The notes beneath the pieces are model-generated. The model searched no databases and was not told where the DNA came from. It saw only the letters and a list, made by a program, of their open reading frames with translations. From Bacillus_CJ salitolerans (GTDB lineage: Bacteria > Bacillota > Bacilli > Bacillales > SA4), in NCBI RefSeq assembly GCF_042680805.1, contig NZ_JBHUEM010000054.1:1-64000 (forward strand): DNA of 64,000 nt. Reading direction: 5' to 3'. Below are positions 53,519-63,135 of the stretch, piece after piece. Position 1 is the stretch's first letter. Each line of letters opens with the position of its first letter. A program made the translations under genes and the position numbers.

Positions 53519-53545
53519 CTAGCGCCTTGTTGCGCTTTTTATTAA
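53519..53545 (+). terminator. Hairpin just before the ABC genes
   Basis: AGCGC/GCGCT around CTTGTT, then TTTTT. Lies between promoter-proximal sequence and the RBS of the ATPase gene, so it may act as an attenuator or end the padR transcript. Confidence 0.5.
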
Positions 53546-53559
53546 GGGAGGAAAAAAGT

Positions 53560-54321
53560 ATGAACAATGCAGCGATTTCTGTAAAAGGGTTAAAAAAATC
53601 CTTTAAAGACAAGGAAGTCTTAAAGGGGGTGGATTTTGAGGTGAGGCGTGGTGAAATTTTCGCACTGCTGGGTTCAAATGGAGCGGGCAAGACAACGACG
53701 GTCAACATCCTCTCGACGCTGATGAGTCAAGATGGCGGTGAAGTCGGTATTTGCGGCTATGACGTCCAGCGTCAACCTGATCATGTTCGCCAGAGCATCA
53801 GCCTAACTGGGCAGTTCGCAGCTTTAGACGGGATGCTCACCGGGCGGGAAAACCTGATGATGATCGCCAAGTTGCGGGGAGTTTCCAAACCCGCTCAAGT
53901 CGCCGACAATTTGCTTGAGAGATTTAGCCTGACCGATGCGGCCAACCGCAGGGCAGACCAGTATTCCGGCGGGATGAAGCGCCGGCTTGATATCGCCATG
54001 AGCTTGATTGGGACGCCAGCAGTCATTTTTCTCGACGAACCGACCACAGGGCTTGACCCCGAAGCGCGGATTGAAGTTTGGGATACCGTCAAGGAGCTTG
54101 CCGGTGGCGGCACAACCATCTTGCTGACGACTCAGTACCTAGAAGAAGCTGAACAGCTGGCGGACCGTATCGCCATCCTACATGGCGGAAAAATCATTAC
54201 GACCGGTACCCTTTCCGAACTCAAAGAGATGTTCCCGCCAGCGAAAGTAGAGTACATCGAGAAGCAGCCAACATTGGAGGACATTTTCCTCGCGATCATC
54301 GGCAAAAAGGAGGAGAAGTAA
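53560..54321 (+). CDS. ABC exporter ATP-binding protein (DrrA type)
   Basis: 253 aa. Walker A GSNGAGKTT, signature YSGGMKRR, Walker B VIFLDEP and the DrrA-like end (LEDIFLAI) are intact. ATG 53560 after GGGAGG. Notably GC-rich with many C/G third positions compared with flanking genes, a sign of transfer. Abuts the permease gene. Confidence 0.93.
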   Translation: MNNAAISVKGLKKSFKDKEVLKGVDFEVRRGEIFALLGSNGAGKTTTVNILSTLMSQDGGEVGICGYDVQRQPDHVRQSISLTGQFAALDGMLTGRENLMMIAKLRGVSKPAQVADNLLERFSLTDAANRRADQYSGGMKRRLDIAMSLIGTPAVIFLDEPTTGLDPEARIEVWDTVKELAGGGTTILLTTQYLEEAEQLADRIAILHGGKIITTGTLSELKEMFPPAKVEYIEKQPTLEDIFLAIIGKKEEK

Positions 54322-55071
54322 ATGAAAAGCAAAACAGGGGTATTACTAGGGCGTTTAATGCGCAACATCATGCGCAGCCCGGATACGATTATCACGGTGG
54401 CGATTACACCGATTATGATGATGCTGCTGTTTGTCTATGTATTTGGCGGCGCCATAGAGACAGGCACGGACAACTACGTTAATTATTTATTGCCGGGAAT
54501 CTTGCTGATAGCAATCGCATCGGGGGTCGCTTACACTTCCTTGCGGCTGTTTACGGATGTTAAGAGTGGGCTGATGGCGCGTTTCATTACTATGCCCATT
54601 AAGAGCTCATCGATATTGTGGGCTCATGTGTTGACATCGCTTGTTTCCAATGCGCTTACTGTTGTAGTGGTTATCCTCGTCGCGCTCTTGATGGGCTTCC
54701 GTTCCAGCGCTGATATCTTGGATTGGTTCGCGGTAGCTGGGATACTCGGGCTGTTTACGCTGGGGCTGACATGGATGGCGGTCATTCCCGGATTGAAAGC
54801 AGGATCTATGGAAGGGGCGACAGCCTACTCGTATCCGCTGATTTTCCTGCCGTTTATCAGTTCGGCCTTTGTCCCTACCGAAACCATGCCTAAAATTGTC
54901 CGTGTGTTCGCTGAGAACCAGCCTGTGACTTCAATCGTGAATGCGATTCGAGCCCTCTTATATGAAGGGTCTGTTGGCAATGATATATGGACTGCGCTTG
55001 CCTGGTGCTTCGTCATCATGGTCATCGCTTACTTCTTCGCCAGAAAAGCATTTAAACGCGTGTTAGGGTAA
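54322..55071 (+). CDS. ABC-2 type exporter permease (DrrB type)
   Basis: 249 aa, six hydrophobic segments. LLPGILLIAIASG and SAFVPTETMPKIVRVFAENQPVT are typical of the daunorubicin-type permease. Starts directly at the ATPase stop behind GGAGGAGAAG. Same raised GC. With the ATPase it would export a drug or lipid under PadR control. Confidence 0.92.
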   Translation: MKSKTGVLLGRLMRNIMRSPDTIITVAITPIMMMLLFVYVFGGAIETGTDNYVNYLLPGILLIAIASGVAYTSLRLFTDVKSGLMARFITMPIKSSSILWAHVLTSLVSNALTVVVVILVALLMGFRSSADILDWFAVAGILGLFTLGLTWMAVIPGLKAGSMEGATAYSYPLIFLPFISSAFVPTETMPKIVRVFAENQPVTSIVNAIRALLYEGSVGNDIWTALAWCFVIMVIAYFFARKAFKRVLG

Positions 55072-55173
55072 GTTCACCAATATGTGATTAGCATATCAAT
55101 AGTCAGCTGCTGCAATGAATGTATTCTCTATCCATGAAAGGCTGCTTAAAAGCCTGCAACCATCGATGAAAAT

Positions 55174-55269
55174 ATGGAAACCCTCGAAATTGGTATGATT
55201 GGTTGTGGCTCGATTACTTATCCCAACGCGAGGGATACCATCCGTGCATTAGTAGAATTTACAGGGTAA
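55174..55269 (+). pseudogene. Short coding relic after the ABC module
   Basis: Frame METLEIGMIGCGSITYPNAR...ALVEFTG ends at TAA. It looks like a gene end without a body; family not recognised. The remaining sequence to 55918 is AT-rich and shows nothing I can support. Confidence 0.35.
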
Positions 55270-55918
55270 GTGCTCATTCATTGGAGGAGAAATTAAAAGA
55301 GTAAATCCCATGGATATAGTTGACAGTAAAAGAGTAGATTCTGAAGCAAAACTGCTTTGGTAATCATATATTTAAGGAACTATGGATTATTTTTCAGTTG
55401 GAATGTAATTCATAGTTTTTTTTTGATTGAGGGAAGAAAATGTAAGTCAGCACGAAAAGAGAGGATTATGCTCCCTTATATCTTAAGTATTTTTATTTCC
55501 ATCTTATCCATTAAAAGGATCCCTTTTTGTGTGATGCCTTATTTGCGAACCGTTGTCCGTTCATATTCCTTCTCTTTCGAATGGGAATTATTTCCTTGAG
55601 ATCTTGTTGTGCAAACGTTTATAGAACTGCTCCCGTTACATTAAATAATTTAGAATCTTAAAAATGAGTTATCAGCGAATATAAAAAAATCTCTGTTTCT
55701 TATTGACAAACGTGACAGCATTTCTGATTTAGAAGTTAAGTATCATAACTCGTACTCCTTAGAAGTCAAGGTAATTTATCATTATTCTATTAGCCATTTT
55801 GATAAACACTTTACTCTGTACTGTGATAAGATGAAGGCATCACATACATATAACCATAATTTAATTGACTGGTATATTTGAATATGATAGATATAACTTT
55901 AATTGTAAGGTGAATAAT

Positions 55919-56467
55919 ATGAAAATTGGATTGATCAGGCATTTTAAAGTGACAAGGGGCTACCCGAATTCAATTCTATCAAGTAAAGAGCTTATGCAAT
56001 GGGTATAGGAATATGATGATTCTGATGTTGAAGAAAGAGAAATTGATTTAGGTCAAGTGGAATGGAAGAAGTGTATTTCTAGCGATTTGTATCGCGCAAA
56101 AGTGACAGCCAAACGGGCTTTCGATGGGGATATTGTCTTTATGGAAGATTTGAGAGAGGTGAAGCTTTCACCATTTTTCTACTCTTCTCTTAAACTACCA
56201 TTATTTATTCATCTATTGTTTATCCGATTGGCATGGTATTTTAATCACAAGTCTCAAAATCAGACGAAAACGGAAGTCATTCAAAAAATCAACAAGGTCA
56301 TTGATCAAGTAATGATTTGTAATGAAGATACACTTGTTGTCGGTCATGGTGGCATCATGATGTTTATGAGAAAAGAATTATTACGAAGGGGATTTTCAGG
56401 TCCCAACTTCGGTAGCCGCCCTGAAAATGGTAAGTTGTATATCTTTGAGAGGAGTCAGCGAAAATAA
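55919..56467 (+). pseudogene. Histidine phosphatase family gene with in-frame TAG
   Basis: ATG 55919 behind AAGGTG reads MKIGLIRHFKVTRGYPN (RH motif). TAG at 56006-56008 stops codon 30, and the same frame then runs to 56467, including LVVGHGGIMMFMRKEL with the second catalytic His. Total would be 182 aa. One nonsense change in an otherwise intact gene; a downstream ATG (56063) gives a piece without the catalytic RH. Confidence 0.8.
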
Positions 56468-56642
56468 TCTTTTCGGAAGCGCTTATTTAGCATACGGATT
56501 TTATTTTCCACTGTATTAGCTGTTTTTTCTATAGTCAGATATTTATTTTAGACCCTGTTCCTTGACAAACCACCATCGGTTTAATTGAAGTAGGGAAATA
56601 TAATCCAACCTTGAATTTATGTATTTCCATTTGTAAAGCATT

Positions 56643-56738
56643 AAATAAAACCCTAGTTGAATTGTTTTGGGAAGAGTAGGGCGTTTATTTGAAATAATCG
56701 AAATCATTCAGGCACTGATCAGCAGGATTAGTGCCTGT
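56643..56738 (+). terminator. Two terminator-like hairpins before the Nudix gene
   Basis: AAATAAAACCCT pairs with AGGGCGTTTATTT (56643-56692), and CAGGCACTGATC pairs with GATTAGTGCCTG (56709-56738). They close the preceding gene region. Confidence 0.5.
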
Positions 56739-56817
56739 TACTATTGAAGTAAAATAAAAGTGAAAGCTTAATAAGGAAATATTATTAAAATTATAGATTG
56801 AATCGGGGGAGTACTAA

Positions 56818-57225
56818 ATGAAACCACCAAAGCACATTGTTTCAGCAGCGTCCATTGTAATGAACAACAAAAATGAAATTTTATTAATAAAAGGACCACG
56901 AAGAGGATGGGAGATGCCTGGTGGACAAGTTGAAGAGGGAGAATCATTGAAGGAAGCTGTCATTAGGGAAACGAAAGAGGAATCAGGTATAGATATAGAA
57001 GTTATTAAATTTTGTGGGATTTTTCAAAATGTAGATCAATCCATTTGTAATACATTATTTCTGGGAAAAGCGATCGGAGGAGAACCAACGACTAGTTCGG
57101 AAAGTATAGAAGTAGGTTATTTTCCAATAAAACAAGCATTGGATATGGTCACTTGGAAAAATTTCAGACAGAGGATTGAATATTGTTTAGACGAAAAAAA
57201 CCATCCTTTTTACATTGAATTTTAA
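56818..57225 (+). CDS. Nudix hydrolase
   Basis: 135 aa. Complete Nudix box at residues 35-57 (GGQVEEGESLKEAVIRETKE, then ESG). Hydrolyses a nucleoside diphosphate derivative; substrate unknown. RBS GGGGGAG. Confidence 0.92.
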   Translation: MKPPKHIVSAASIVMNNKNEILLIKGPRRGWEMPGGQVEEGESLKEAVIRETKEESGIDIEVIKFCGIFQNVDQSICNTLFLGKAIGGEPTTSSESIEVGYFPIKQALDMVTWKNFRQRIEYCLDEKNHPFYIEF

Positions 57226-57303
57226 TAAAGCTTTTCTTGCCAAAATAGATTATTAAATGTTTTTTCTCTAAAATAAAACATTAATAGTAATAGGGAGGGG
57301 GAA

Positions 57304-57696
57304 CTTTGTCCCACATTTTGAGAATAGCAATGAGATTAATGAAATTAGAGAGAAATATGATCCGTTACATAACTTAATTTCTCCACATATAACATTCGTA
57401 TTTCCTTTTATTAGTTCTATGAAAACTAAAATGTGCAAAAAGGGAATGACGAGTTAATCAAAATTCACGATAGGTTATATACAGGGATTTTACGAAACTA
57501 CCTTTTTAGAGAAGTGACTTATATTCCTCGCATAACAGTAGGGAGGTTAAAGAAAGTAGAAGAATTCTCCACAGCCATAGAACAAACTGCAAAGAATAGT
57601 ACTAATTTCTCAACAGTTATTAGGGAAGTTGTAGCAGAGATTATTACAGATGAAAAAGAGACCATTCTAGAATTTAAGTTGAGTTATAAATCTTAA
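57304..57696 (+). pseudogene. 2'-5' RNA ligase-like gene, frameshifted
   Basis: First frame FVPHFENSNEINEIREKYDP...SPHITFVFPF has one HxT motif and ends near 57456. A second frame, MQKGNDELIKIHDRLYTGIL...RITVGRLKKVEEF, continues to 57696. The start codon is not visible and about 30 residues between the halves are gone. Family by pattern only. Confidence 0.6.
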
Positions 57697-57815
57697 AGGG
57701 AAATTGTTGAATCCTAATTGGAATAGATGTCTTTTAAGTAACAAAATAAAAAGTTACGGTTTTTTATTTGCTAAAGAGTTACACTCAGATTCGTACTTAT
57801 GAATGAAAATAAGGA

Positions 57816-58733
57816 GTGGTATCAATTAGACAATTGATAAAGATAAATCAAAAGAATTTAGAAGTGCTTCAAAAGGGAAAGAATGGGAGGCCTATCATCA
57901 TACTAACTGGAATGGGATGTTCCTTTGATGAATGGTCCGAGATTGCAGAGACCTTGTCTCAATCGAATCGAGTGATCATGTTTCATAGACCTGGACTTGG
58001 TGAGAGCGAAATCGGAAGTGAAGAGAGAAATACACAATCAGTAGTTAATGAATTAAATGAGCTGTTAGATGTTCTCTACATATCTAGTTCTATCGTTTTG
58101 GTGGGTCATTCGTATGGTGGTTTATGTGCACAGCATTTTGTGAAGGAGTACCCTGAGAAGGTTGCAGGAATTGTACTAGTTGATTCAACTTCAGTTGACT
58201 TAAAAGAATTAGACGAGTTAGACCTACCTGTTTTAGATGAAGATGAAACCGATGATAGCTGGTTAGATAAATGCCATACTTACTCCAAAATGAACAAAGA
58301 TGAACTGAAGGAAATCATAAAGCCAACACTTACAAAATGGCAGAAGCAGCTTCCTTTTGATATCCAGCAACACTTAATCAATTTTCAGATTCAGCCTGAC
58401 TTATATAAGGCTATGCATTCTGAAATTAGTAATTGGAAGAAGGATGCAGAGGTGATTAGGAAGTTAAGTAATACTCTTGATATACCTTTGATTGTTATTG
58501 GAAGAGATAAAGAATATAACATTATGCTTGGATCAAAGGAAGGATTACCAGAATGGGAGTTAAGGTTATTGGAAGAAAAGTGGGAAGAACTTATTAAGAG
58601 ACAAGCTAGCCTTTCTGTGAAAAATGAAGTGATATTCGCAAAAGAAGCAAGTCATTCCATCCATCTTGACAGACCAGATGTTGTGATTGAATCTATAAGG
58701 AAGCTTGTTCGGCATCTTGAATCAAGAGTTTAA
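57816..58733 (+). CDS. Alpha/beta hydrolase
   Basis: About 300 aa. Nucleophile in VGHSYGGLCA, oxyanion segment TGMGCSFDEW, catalytic His in ASHSIHLDRPD. Substrate unknown. Start uncertain: AAGGAG at 57811-57816 touches the GTG at 57816; in-frame ATT 57825 or TTG 57834 would be better spaced or weaker respectively. Confidence 0.85.
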   Translation: MVSIRQLIKINQKNLEVLQKGKNGRPIIILTGMGCSFDEWSEIAETLSQSNRVIMFHRPGLGESEIGSEERNTQSVVNELNELLDVLYISSSIVLVGHSYGGLCAQHFVKEYPEKVAGIVLVDSTSVDLKELDELDLPVLDEDETDDSWLDKCHTYSKMNKDELKEIIKPTLTKWQKQLPFDIQQHLINFQIQPDLYKAMHSEISNWKKDAEVIRKLSNTLDIPLIVIGRDKEYNIMLGSKEGLPEWELRLLEEKWEELIKRQASLSVKNEVIFAKEASHSIHLDRPDVVIESIRKLVRHLESRV

Positions 58734-58753
58734 CATTAGATAGAGAGTAAAGA

Positions 58754-58945
58754 GGAAGCTATGGTATTTACTATATATGTTTCTGGGTAGATGATGAAGT
58801 TCAGTTTGATGATCCTGATTTTGAGAGTGGTGTCAATATACCTTCATTAAGACATGCTCAAGAAAACTTCATTAATAATAGTCCAAGTAAAGAAAGATGT
58901 AAAGAGTTTGGGAGAAAGCCTAATGAAATGAATGAAGGGGTGTGA
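58754..58945 (+). pseudogene. CPCC-type cysteine-rich protein, truncated
   Basis: Frame GSYGIYYICFWVDDEVQFDD through PDFESG, LRHAQENFI, CKEFGRKP to TGA. It resembles the C-terminal part of the small CPCC family, but the N-terminus and the Cys-Pro-x-Cys are lost. Confidence 0.55.
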
Positions 58946-58948
58946 AAA

Positions 58949-59104
58949 ATGGAGATTACTGTATCAATCATTGCTGGATTTGTCATGTTTTTTGTTTTTC
59001 TCTACTCTGTAATCTTATCTGCTGTTCAAAAAGCAATAGATAATTCAGAAACTAATAAAATGTTGAAAGAGTTATTAGAAAAAGAAAAGAAGAGATTAAA
59101 GTAA
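58949..59104 (+). CDS. Small membrane protein (51 aa)
   Basis: MEITVSIIAGFVMFFVFLYS, then VILSAVQKAIDNSETNKMLK and a basic helix ELLEKEKKRLK. One N-terminal membrane segment and a coiled-coil-like tail. GAAGGGGTGTG serves as RBS. No family recognised. Confidence 0.6.
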   Translation: MEITVSIIAGFVMFFVFLYSVILSAVQKAIDNSETNKMLKELLEKEKKRLK

Positions 59105-59232
59105 CTAATGTTTAAAAAGTGCACAAGGTAACCTACTTATAATGATAATTTATCATTTTTCGAGAATGATTAATAATAAGTGTGGACCTTAAATATCATA
59201 CTTATAATATGGTGATAACTGGTGTTTAACTG

Positions 59233-59403
59233 TTGCTGATATTCCTTAAAGTTGTAGTAATTCCCTTAATATTTGCCCTTATTATTGACTGGAAGAGGAA
59301 GAAAACTAGAGACAATCCCACTATATTTCGAAGCAGAGAGATAGCTCGAATTATACAATGGGTGACAATAAATACACAAACGGACCATAATACAAACGAG
59401 TAG
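59233..59403 (+). CDS. Possible small membrane protein (56 aa), TTG start
   Basis: MLIFLKVVVIPLIFALIIDW-type start (TTG 59233), then a basic stretch KRKKTRDNPTIFRSREIARI. One membrane segment, cytosolic basic tail. RBS poor; low certainty. Confidence 0.4.
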   Translation: MLIFLKVVVIPLIFALIIDWKRKKTRDNPTIFRSREIARIIQWVTINTQTDHNTNE

Positions 59404-59490
59404 ATTGTTATAAAAAGTCAATACATTCGTTTTAGAAAGATCTATGGAATATTTGAGCTGTCAAATTAAAATTAGTATTAAGGAGTTAAT

Positions 59491-60264
59491 ATGGCGACAA
59501 ATCAATTTGGAAAAGCTGCTCTTTTACTAGGTAAAAATCAAGTTATCAATCCTACATTGGCCGACTCCATAATTAGTAATTATATTGATGGTAATCTTTA
59601 TATGGATACGACGGAAAATGCAGCCTTGCTTGGTACTAAATCAGGTATTTATCTTTTAGCTGGAGATTCTACGAACACTGAAATTCATCGTTTATTGGTA
59701 GAATTATTTGAAGAAAGTAAACAAAAACACAAACGCTTCACCTTATTTTCTCCTTCAAAAGAATGGGATGAACGTATTAGTTCCTTATTAGGAAATAAGG
59801 TTAAATCTGTCCAAAGATACTCCTTTAAATACACTTCCAATCCTAGCTTAGTGTACGATCAAGAACTTCCTTTAGGATTCAAATTATCAAAAGTTAATCC
59901 AACCACTATAGCAGTAAGTCAAGAGTTTAATGAAAGCTACTATAAAGAGTATTGGGGTACTATCAATAATTTTCTTGAGAATGGAATTGGTTTTTACATT
60001 AAAACTGGAGATATTATAGCTGCGGAATGTGTATCGATATTTGCTTCTCCTAATTATGCTGAAATAGATATTGTAACCAATCCAAACTATAGAGGAATGG
60101 GTTTAGCAACGATTTTAGCTAAAGCATTCATTGTAGAATGTGTGCGTAAGAAAAAAACGCCAAGGTGGGATTGTGCAGTAAACAACGTGGTTTCAATTAA
60201 TCTAGCAGAAAAATTAGGATTTGACAATCCAACATCTTACTCTGTTTTTATTAGGAACTCCTAG
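59491..60264 (+). CDS. GNAT acetyltransferase (ZmaR/PF12746-like)
   Basis: 257 aa, a two-part GNAT: an N-terminal divergent half and a C-terminal acetyl-CoA site DIVTNPNYRGMGLATILAKA. Such proteins include zwittermicin resistance acetylases. RBS AAGGAG. Substrate unknown. Confidence 0.85.
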   Translation: MATNQFGKAALLLGKNQVINPTLADSIISNYIDGNLYMDTTENAALLGTKSGIYLLAGDSTNTEIHRLLVELFEESKQKHKRFTLFSPSKEWDERISSLLGNKVKSVQRYSFKYTSNPSLVYDQELPLGFKLSKVNPTTIAVSQEFNESYYKEYWGTINNFLENGIGFYIKTGDIIAAECVSIFASPNYAEIDIVTNPNYRGMGLATILAKAFIVECVRKKKTPRWDCAVNNVVSINLAEKLGFDNPTSYSVFIRNS

Positions 60265-60267
60265 TAA

Positions 60268-60507
60268 GTGAGTAAGCTAGTAATTAAGGTAATCTCTTTA
60301 CTTAACTGGCAGTCTTCATGTCACACGACATATAGTTTATGTGAAAAAGTGGATGATGGTAGACCAAGAACTGAGAGTGATTCAATGATTTTAGATTTAA
60401 AAGGCGAGCCTAAAATCGATCTCATTGTAGGGATGTTATACTCTATGGTAGAAGGAAATTATAGTCGGATAAAATCAATTGTGCTGGAATGTCTCAAGAA
60501 GAATTAG
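60268..60507 (+). pseudogene. Uncertain 79-codon frame, possibly a gene relic
   Basis: GTG start 3 nt after the GNAT stop, no clear RBS. The last half, LKGEPKIDLIVGMLYSMVEG, looks protein-like; the first half does not. No family assigned. Confidence 0.35.
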
Positions 60508-60720
60508 ATTATTAGGGGCCAAAATCAGAAATACAATAGTACAGCACAATAACTATGGTATTAACATGTTCTGGTTGAAGTATTGATTGTACACCCAGTA
60601 GCAAGGTTTGCTATGAAGAAAATACATGCTAGAAATTTTGATGAAACAGGTAGTTTAAACTCGTAACATACACTCTGTAGCTGGCACTAAAGTTTATAAT
60701 GGAGTGAACTGAATATTGAA

Positions 60721-60770
60721 AAACGACGATAACGTCTATATAATAATATAAATTGACGTTATCGTCGTTT
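60721..60770. promoter_or_regulatory. 16-bp inverted repeat built from two GACG-palindromes before tetR
   Basis: AAACGACGATAACGTC (60721-60736) and GACGTTATCGTCGTTT (60755-60770) pair perfectly. Each arm contains its own 12-bp near-palindrome (GACGATAACGTC, GACGTTATCGTC), as expected of two regulator sites 30 bp apart. A T tract follows, so a terminator reading is also possible. Confidence 0.55.
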
Positions 60771-60815
60771 TTTTTTGACAAGTAAAAAAAGTCACATCAT
60801 GTAGGAGGTTTATGT

Positions 60816-61442
60816 ATGTCTCCAAAAGTTAGTAAAGAACACCGGGAGCAGCGCAGAGCTAACATAATAAAGGCTGCTACAAATTTATTTATCGACCAAG
60901 GTTATGAAAGAACAACGATGGAACATGTGATGGATGCTGCAAAAATAAGTAAAGGAGGTTTGTATCAATATTTTTCGAATAAGGAGAACTTATTTGAAAC
61001 GATCTTAGAGGAAGATTTACATAGAGTCGTATCCGAGACAGAACAAATACTTGAGGGTGAAGTAGAATCGTATTGGAATTTGCTACTGTTAAGAATGTTT
61101 GGTGACCAGATGGAACCAACTGATAGGATGGATCCTCTCGCACCAAGTAAACTAGAGTTTTTTTTAACTGGAAGAAGTGACGAGCGGCGGCGGGCTTATG
61201 GAAATGAACGTTATTCGTTAGGGGTAAAGCTGTATGCGGATATTATTGCTGCAGGGCAAAGACATGGCGAATTTAGTAATCATTATTGTAATCAAATCCT
61301 TGCTCGAACGATTGTCACATTTGTAGATGGTCTAGCTGTTGATGATTCTCATCTTTCAAAAGAAAATTTGAAAATGAAGGAGCAATATGTGATGTTTTTG
61401 GAGTATTTAATGATGGCATTAAACATATCAGGTTCGAAATAG
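60816..61442 (+). CDS. TetR/AcrR-family regulator
   Basis: 208 aa. N-terminal helix-turn-helix TTMEHVMDAAKISKGGLYQY FSNKENLF region (residues ~30-55); ligand domain C-terminal. RBS TAGGAGG. Probably autoregulated through the palindromes at 60721-60770 and may control the peptidase gene 42 nt downstream. Confidence 0.92.
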   Translation: MSPKVSKEHREQRRANIIKAATNLFIDQGYERTTMEHVMDAAKISKGGLYQYFSNKENLFETILEEDLHRVVSETEQILEGEVESYWNLLLLRMFGDQMEPTDRMDPLAPSKLEFFLTGRSDERRRAYGNERYSLGVKLYADIIAAGQRHGEFSNHYCNQILARTIVTFVDGLAVDDSHLSKENLKMKEQYVMFLEYLMMALNISGSK

Positions 61443-61484
61443 AGCTACATTAGATTTAGAAAAAAATACAAATGGGGTATATAT

Positions 61485-63008
61485 ATGGAACTGAATTTTA
61501 CTCGCCTCCTTCATATTAGAAATCGTCATGAATGGAAGAGGGCTTATGACGAGGAAATCGTAAAACTAGACCAGCTCTATCAAGAAGAAGAGAGACTATA
61601 TTATGAGATGTATGCTAATGGAAAAGAAAGTAAGAGACTGGATGAAATCGTAGCAATAAAGCATGATTTGATGACAAACGATCATATAAAAGAAACTTTA
61701 TTAACATGGCAAGAGACGTTTAAAGATGATCCAATATGGCATAGAAGACTAGAGGTATTTCTATCACAGATGAAGATTGAATCACTTGATAGTAAAAAAG
61801 AAGTGGTTGAAATTCAGCGATCATTGCAAAAGAGACTTATGGAAAGTACCTTTTCTCTTAATGGGGAGGAATACAACTTAAGTAAGGTGCACTCTAGTAT
61901 AATGGAAAGCTCTGATCGTGAACTGCGTCAAAAACTACTTAGAAAATCTGTAGAAATAGGTGAGAGGAATGAGGCATTACTTAAGCTGTTAATTCATGCC
62001 CGAAATCAAGTTGCACACGAATTAGGATTTGAGAATTATTTTGATTTCCGTTGCAGCTTAAAAGAAATTGATTTTGAGACATACATAACAGAAATGAACC
62101 GGTTACTTGTATTGACAAATGAAGCTTCATCCAGTTGGAATGATAGAATTAAGAAAAAATTCGGTGTGGAAGCTTTACAGTATTACGATATCTACTATAC
62201 GGCCTTTAATTTTCATCATATCAAAAGCAAAGCCTTTTCGGCTGAACGTATGGATGACGTACTGATCGATTCAATAAAAAGTTTAGGTATTTCTTTACAA
62301 CAAATACCAGTATCAATTGAGTGTCTAGAAATACCTTATGGTGGGTTTTGTACCAATATAAATCCGAAAGAAATTAAACTAGTTGTGGGAAAAAGGGATT
62401 CGATTTCAGCATTCGTCTCAGGAATCCATGAGCTAGGGCATGCAATAGATGGCTGCTATGGCTCATACCAATATCCTGAGCTCTATCGTTTTCACTCCAG
62501 CATTGCAGCTGAGACTATTGCAGAGTTATTTCAAACCATCGCTTCGGATAAAGAGTTTCTCCAACAGAACTTCCATCTGCAAGATGATGACTACGCGCAA
62601 ATAGTAGAAACAAATAAATTAATGAATTTGCTTATGGTAAAAATGAATTACTATCATAGCTTGGTTGAGTATAACATGTATAAAAATCCTGACCAAAGGT
62701 TCAAAGATATGGCTTCTGAGTGTTACGAGTGGGTATTTGGGTTTAGAGGCGAAACCTTCCATCCAGCAAGTGAAATGTTTTATGTTGAGTATCCTGTATT
62801 CTTCCAAGACTATAATTTTGCCTTAGCAAGTAGAGATATGATTAGGCACAAGTACAAAGTACAGAGCCTTTATAACGAAAAAGAAGTCTTTGAGAAATTA
62901 CTTGAAACATTCATTGTACCGAATCAATTATTTTCATGGAAACAAAGAGTAGAGAAAATGTGTGGTAAACCACATACATTTGAATATTTAGCTAAGTCCT
63001 TGCTGTAG
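61485..63008 (+). CDS. M3-like metallo-oligopeptidase
   Basis: 507 aa. Zinc motif IHELGHAID (H315-E316-x-x-H319) and the third ligand in IAAETIAELF about 25 residues on. Helical throughout, cytosolic, no signal peptide. Shorter than PepF (about 600), closer to the compact M3/M2-like oligoendopeptidases of Bacillus. RBS weak (AAATGGGG). Confidence 0.88.
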   Translation: MELNFTRLLHIRNRHEWKRAYDEEIVKLDQLYQEEERLYYEMYANGKESKRLDEIVAIKHDLMTNDHIKETLLTWQETFKDDPIWHRRLEVFLSQMKIESLDSKKEVVEIQRSLQKRLMESTFSLNGEEYNLSKVHSSIMESSDRELRQKLLRKSVEIGERNEALLKLLIHARNQVAHELGFENYFDFRCSLKEIDFETYITEMNRLLVLTNEASSSWNDRIKKKFGVEALQYYDIYYTAFNFHHIKSKAFSAERMDDVLIDSIKSLGISLQQIPVSIECLEIPYGGFCTNINPKEIKLVVGKRDSISAFVSGIHELGHAIDGCYGSYQYPELYRFHSSIAAETIAELFQTIASDKEFLQQNFHLQDDDYAQIVETNKLMNLLMVKMNYYHSLVEYNMYKNPDQRFKDMASECYEWVFGFRGETFHPASEMFYVEYPVFFQDYNFALASRDMIRHKYKVQSLYNEKEVFEKLLETFIVPNQLFSWKQRVEKMCGKPHTFEYLAKSLL

Positions 63009-63135
63009 ACTAGTAGAATATACAAGCTAAAGGAGTATGAGTGGATAGTAGCTTGATCATATATAAACTAGGATCACACTTATTAGAAATGTCAAGTATG
63101 TGTGATCCTTACATACATATAAAGCGGGTTTCAAG

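Noticed and set aside
55357..55599. 80-codon frame downstream of the ABC exporter
   Set aside because: No RBS, low-complexity hydrophobic and basic composition, no recognisable motif.
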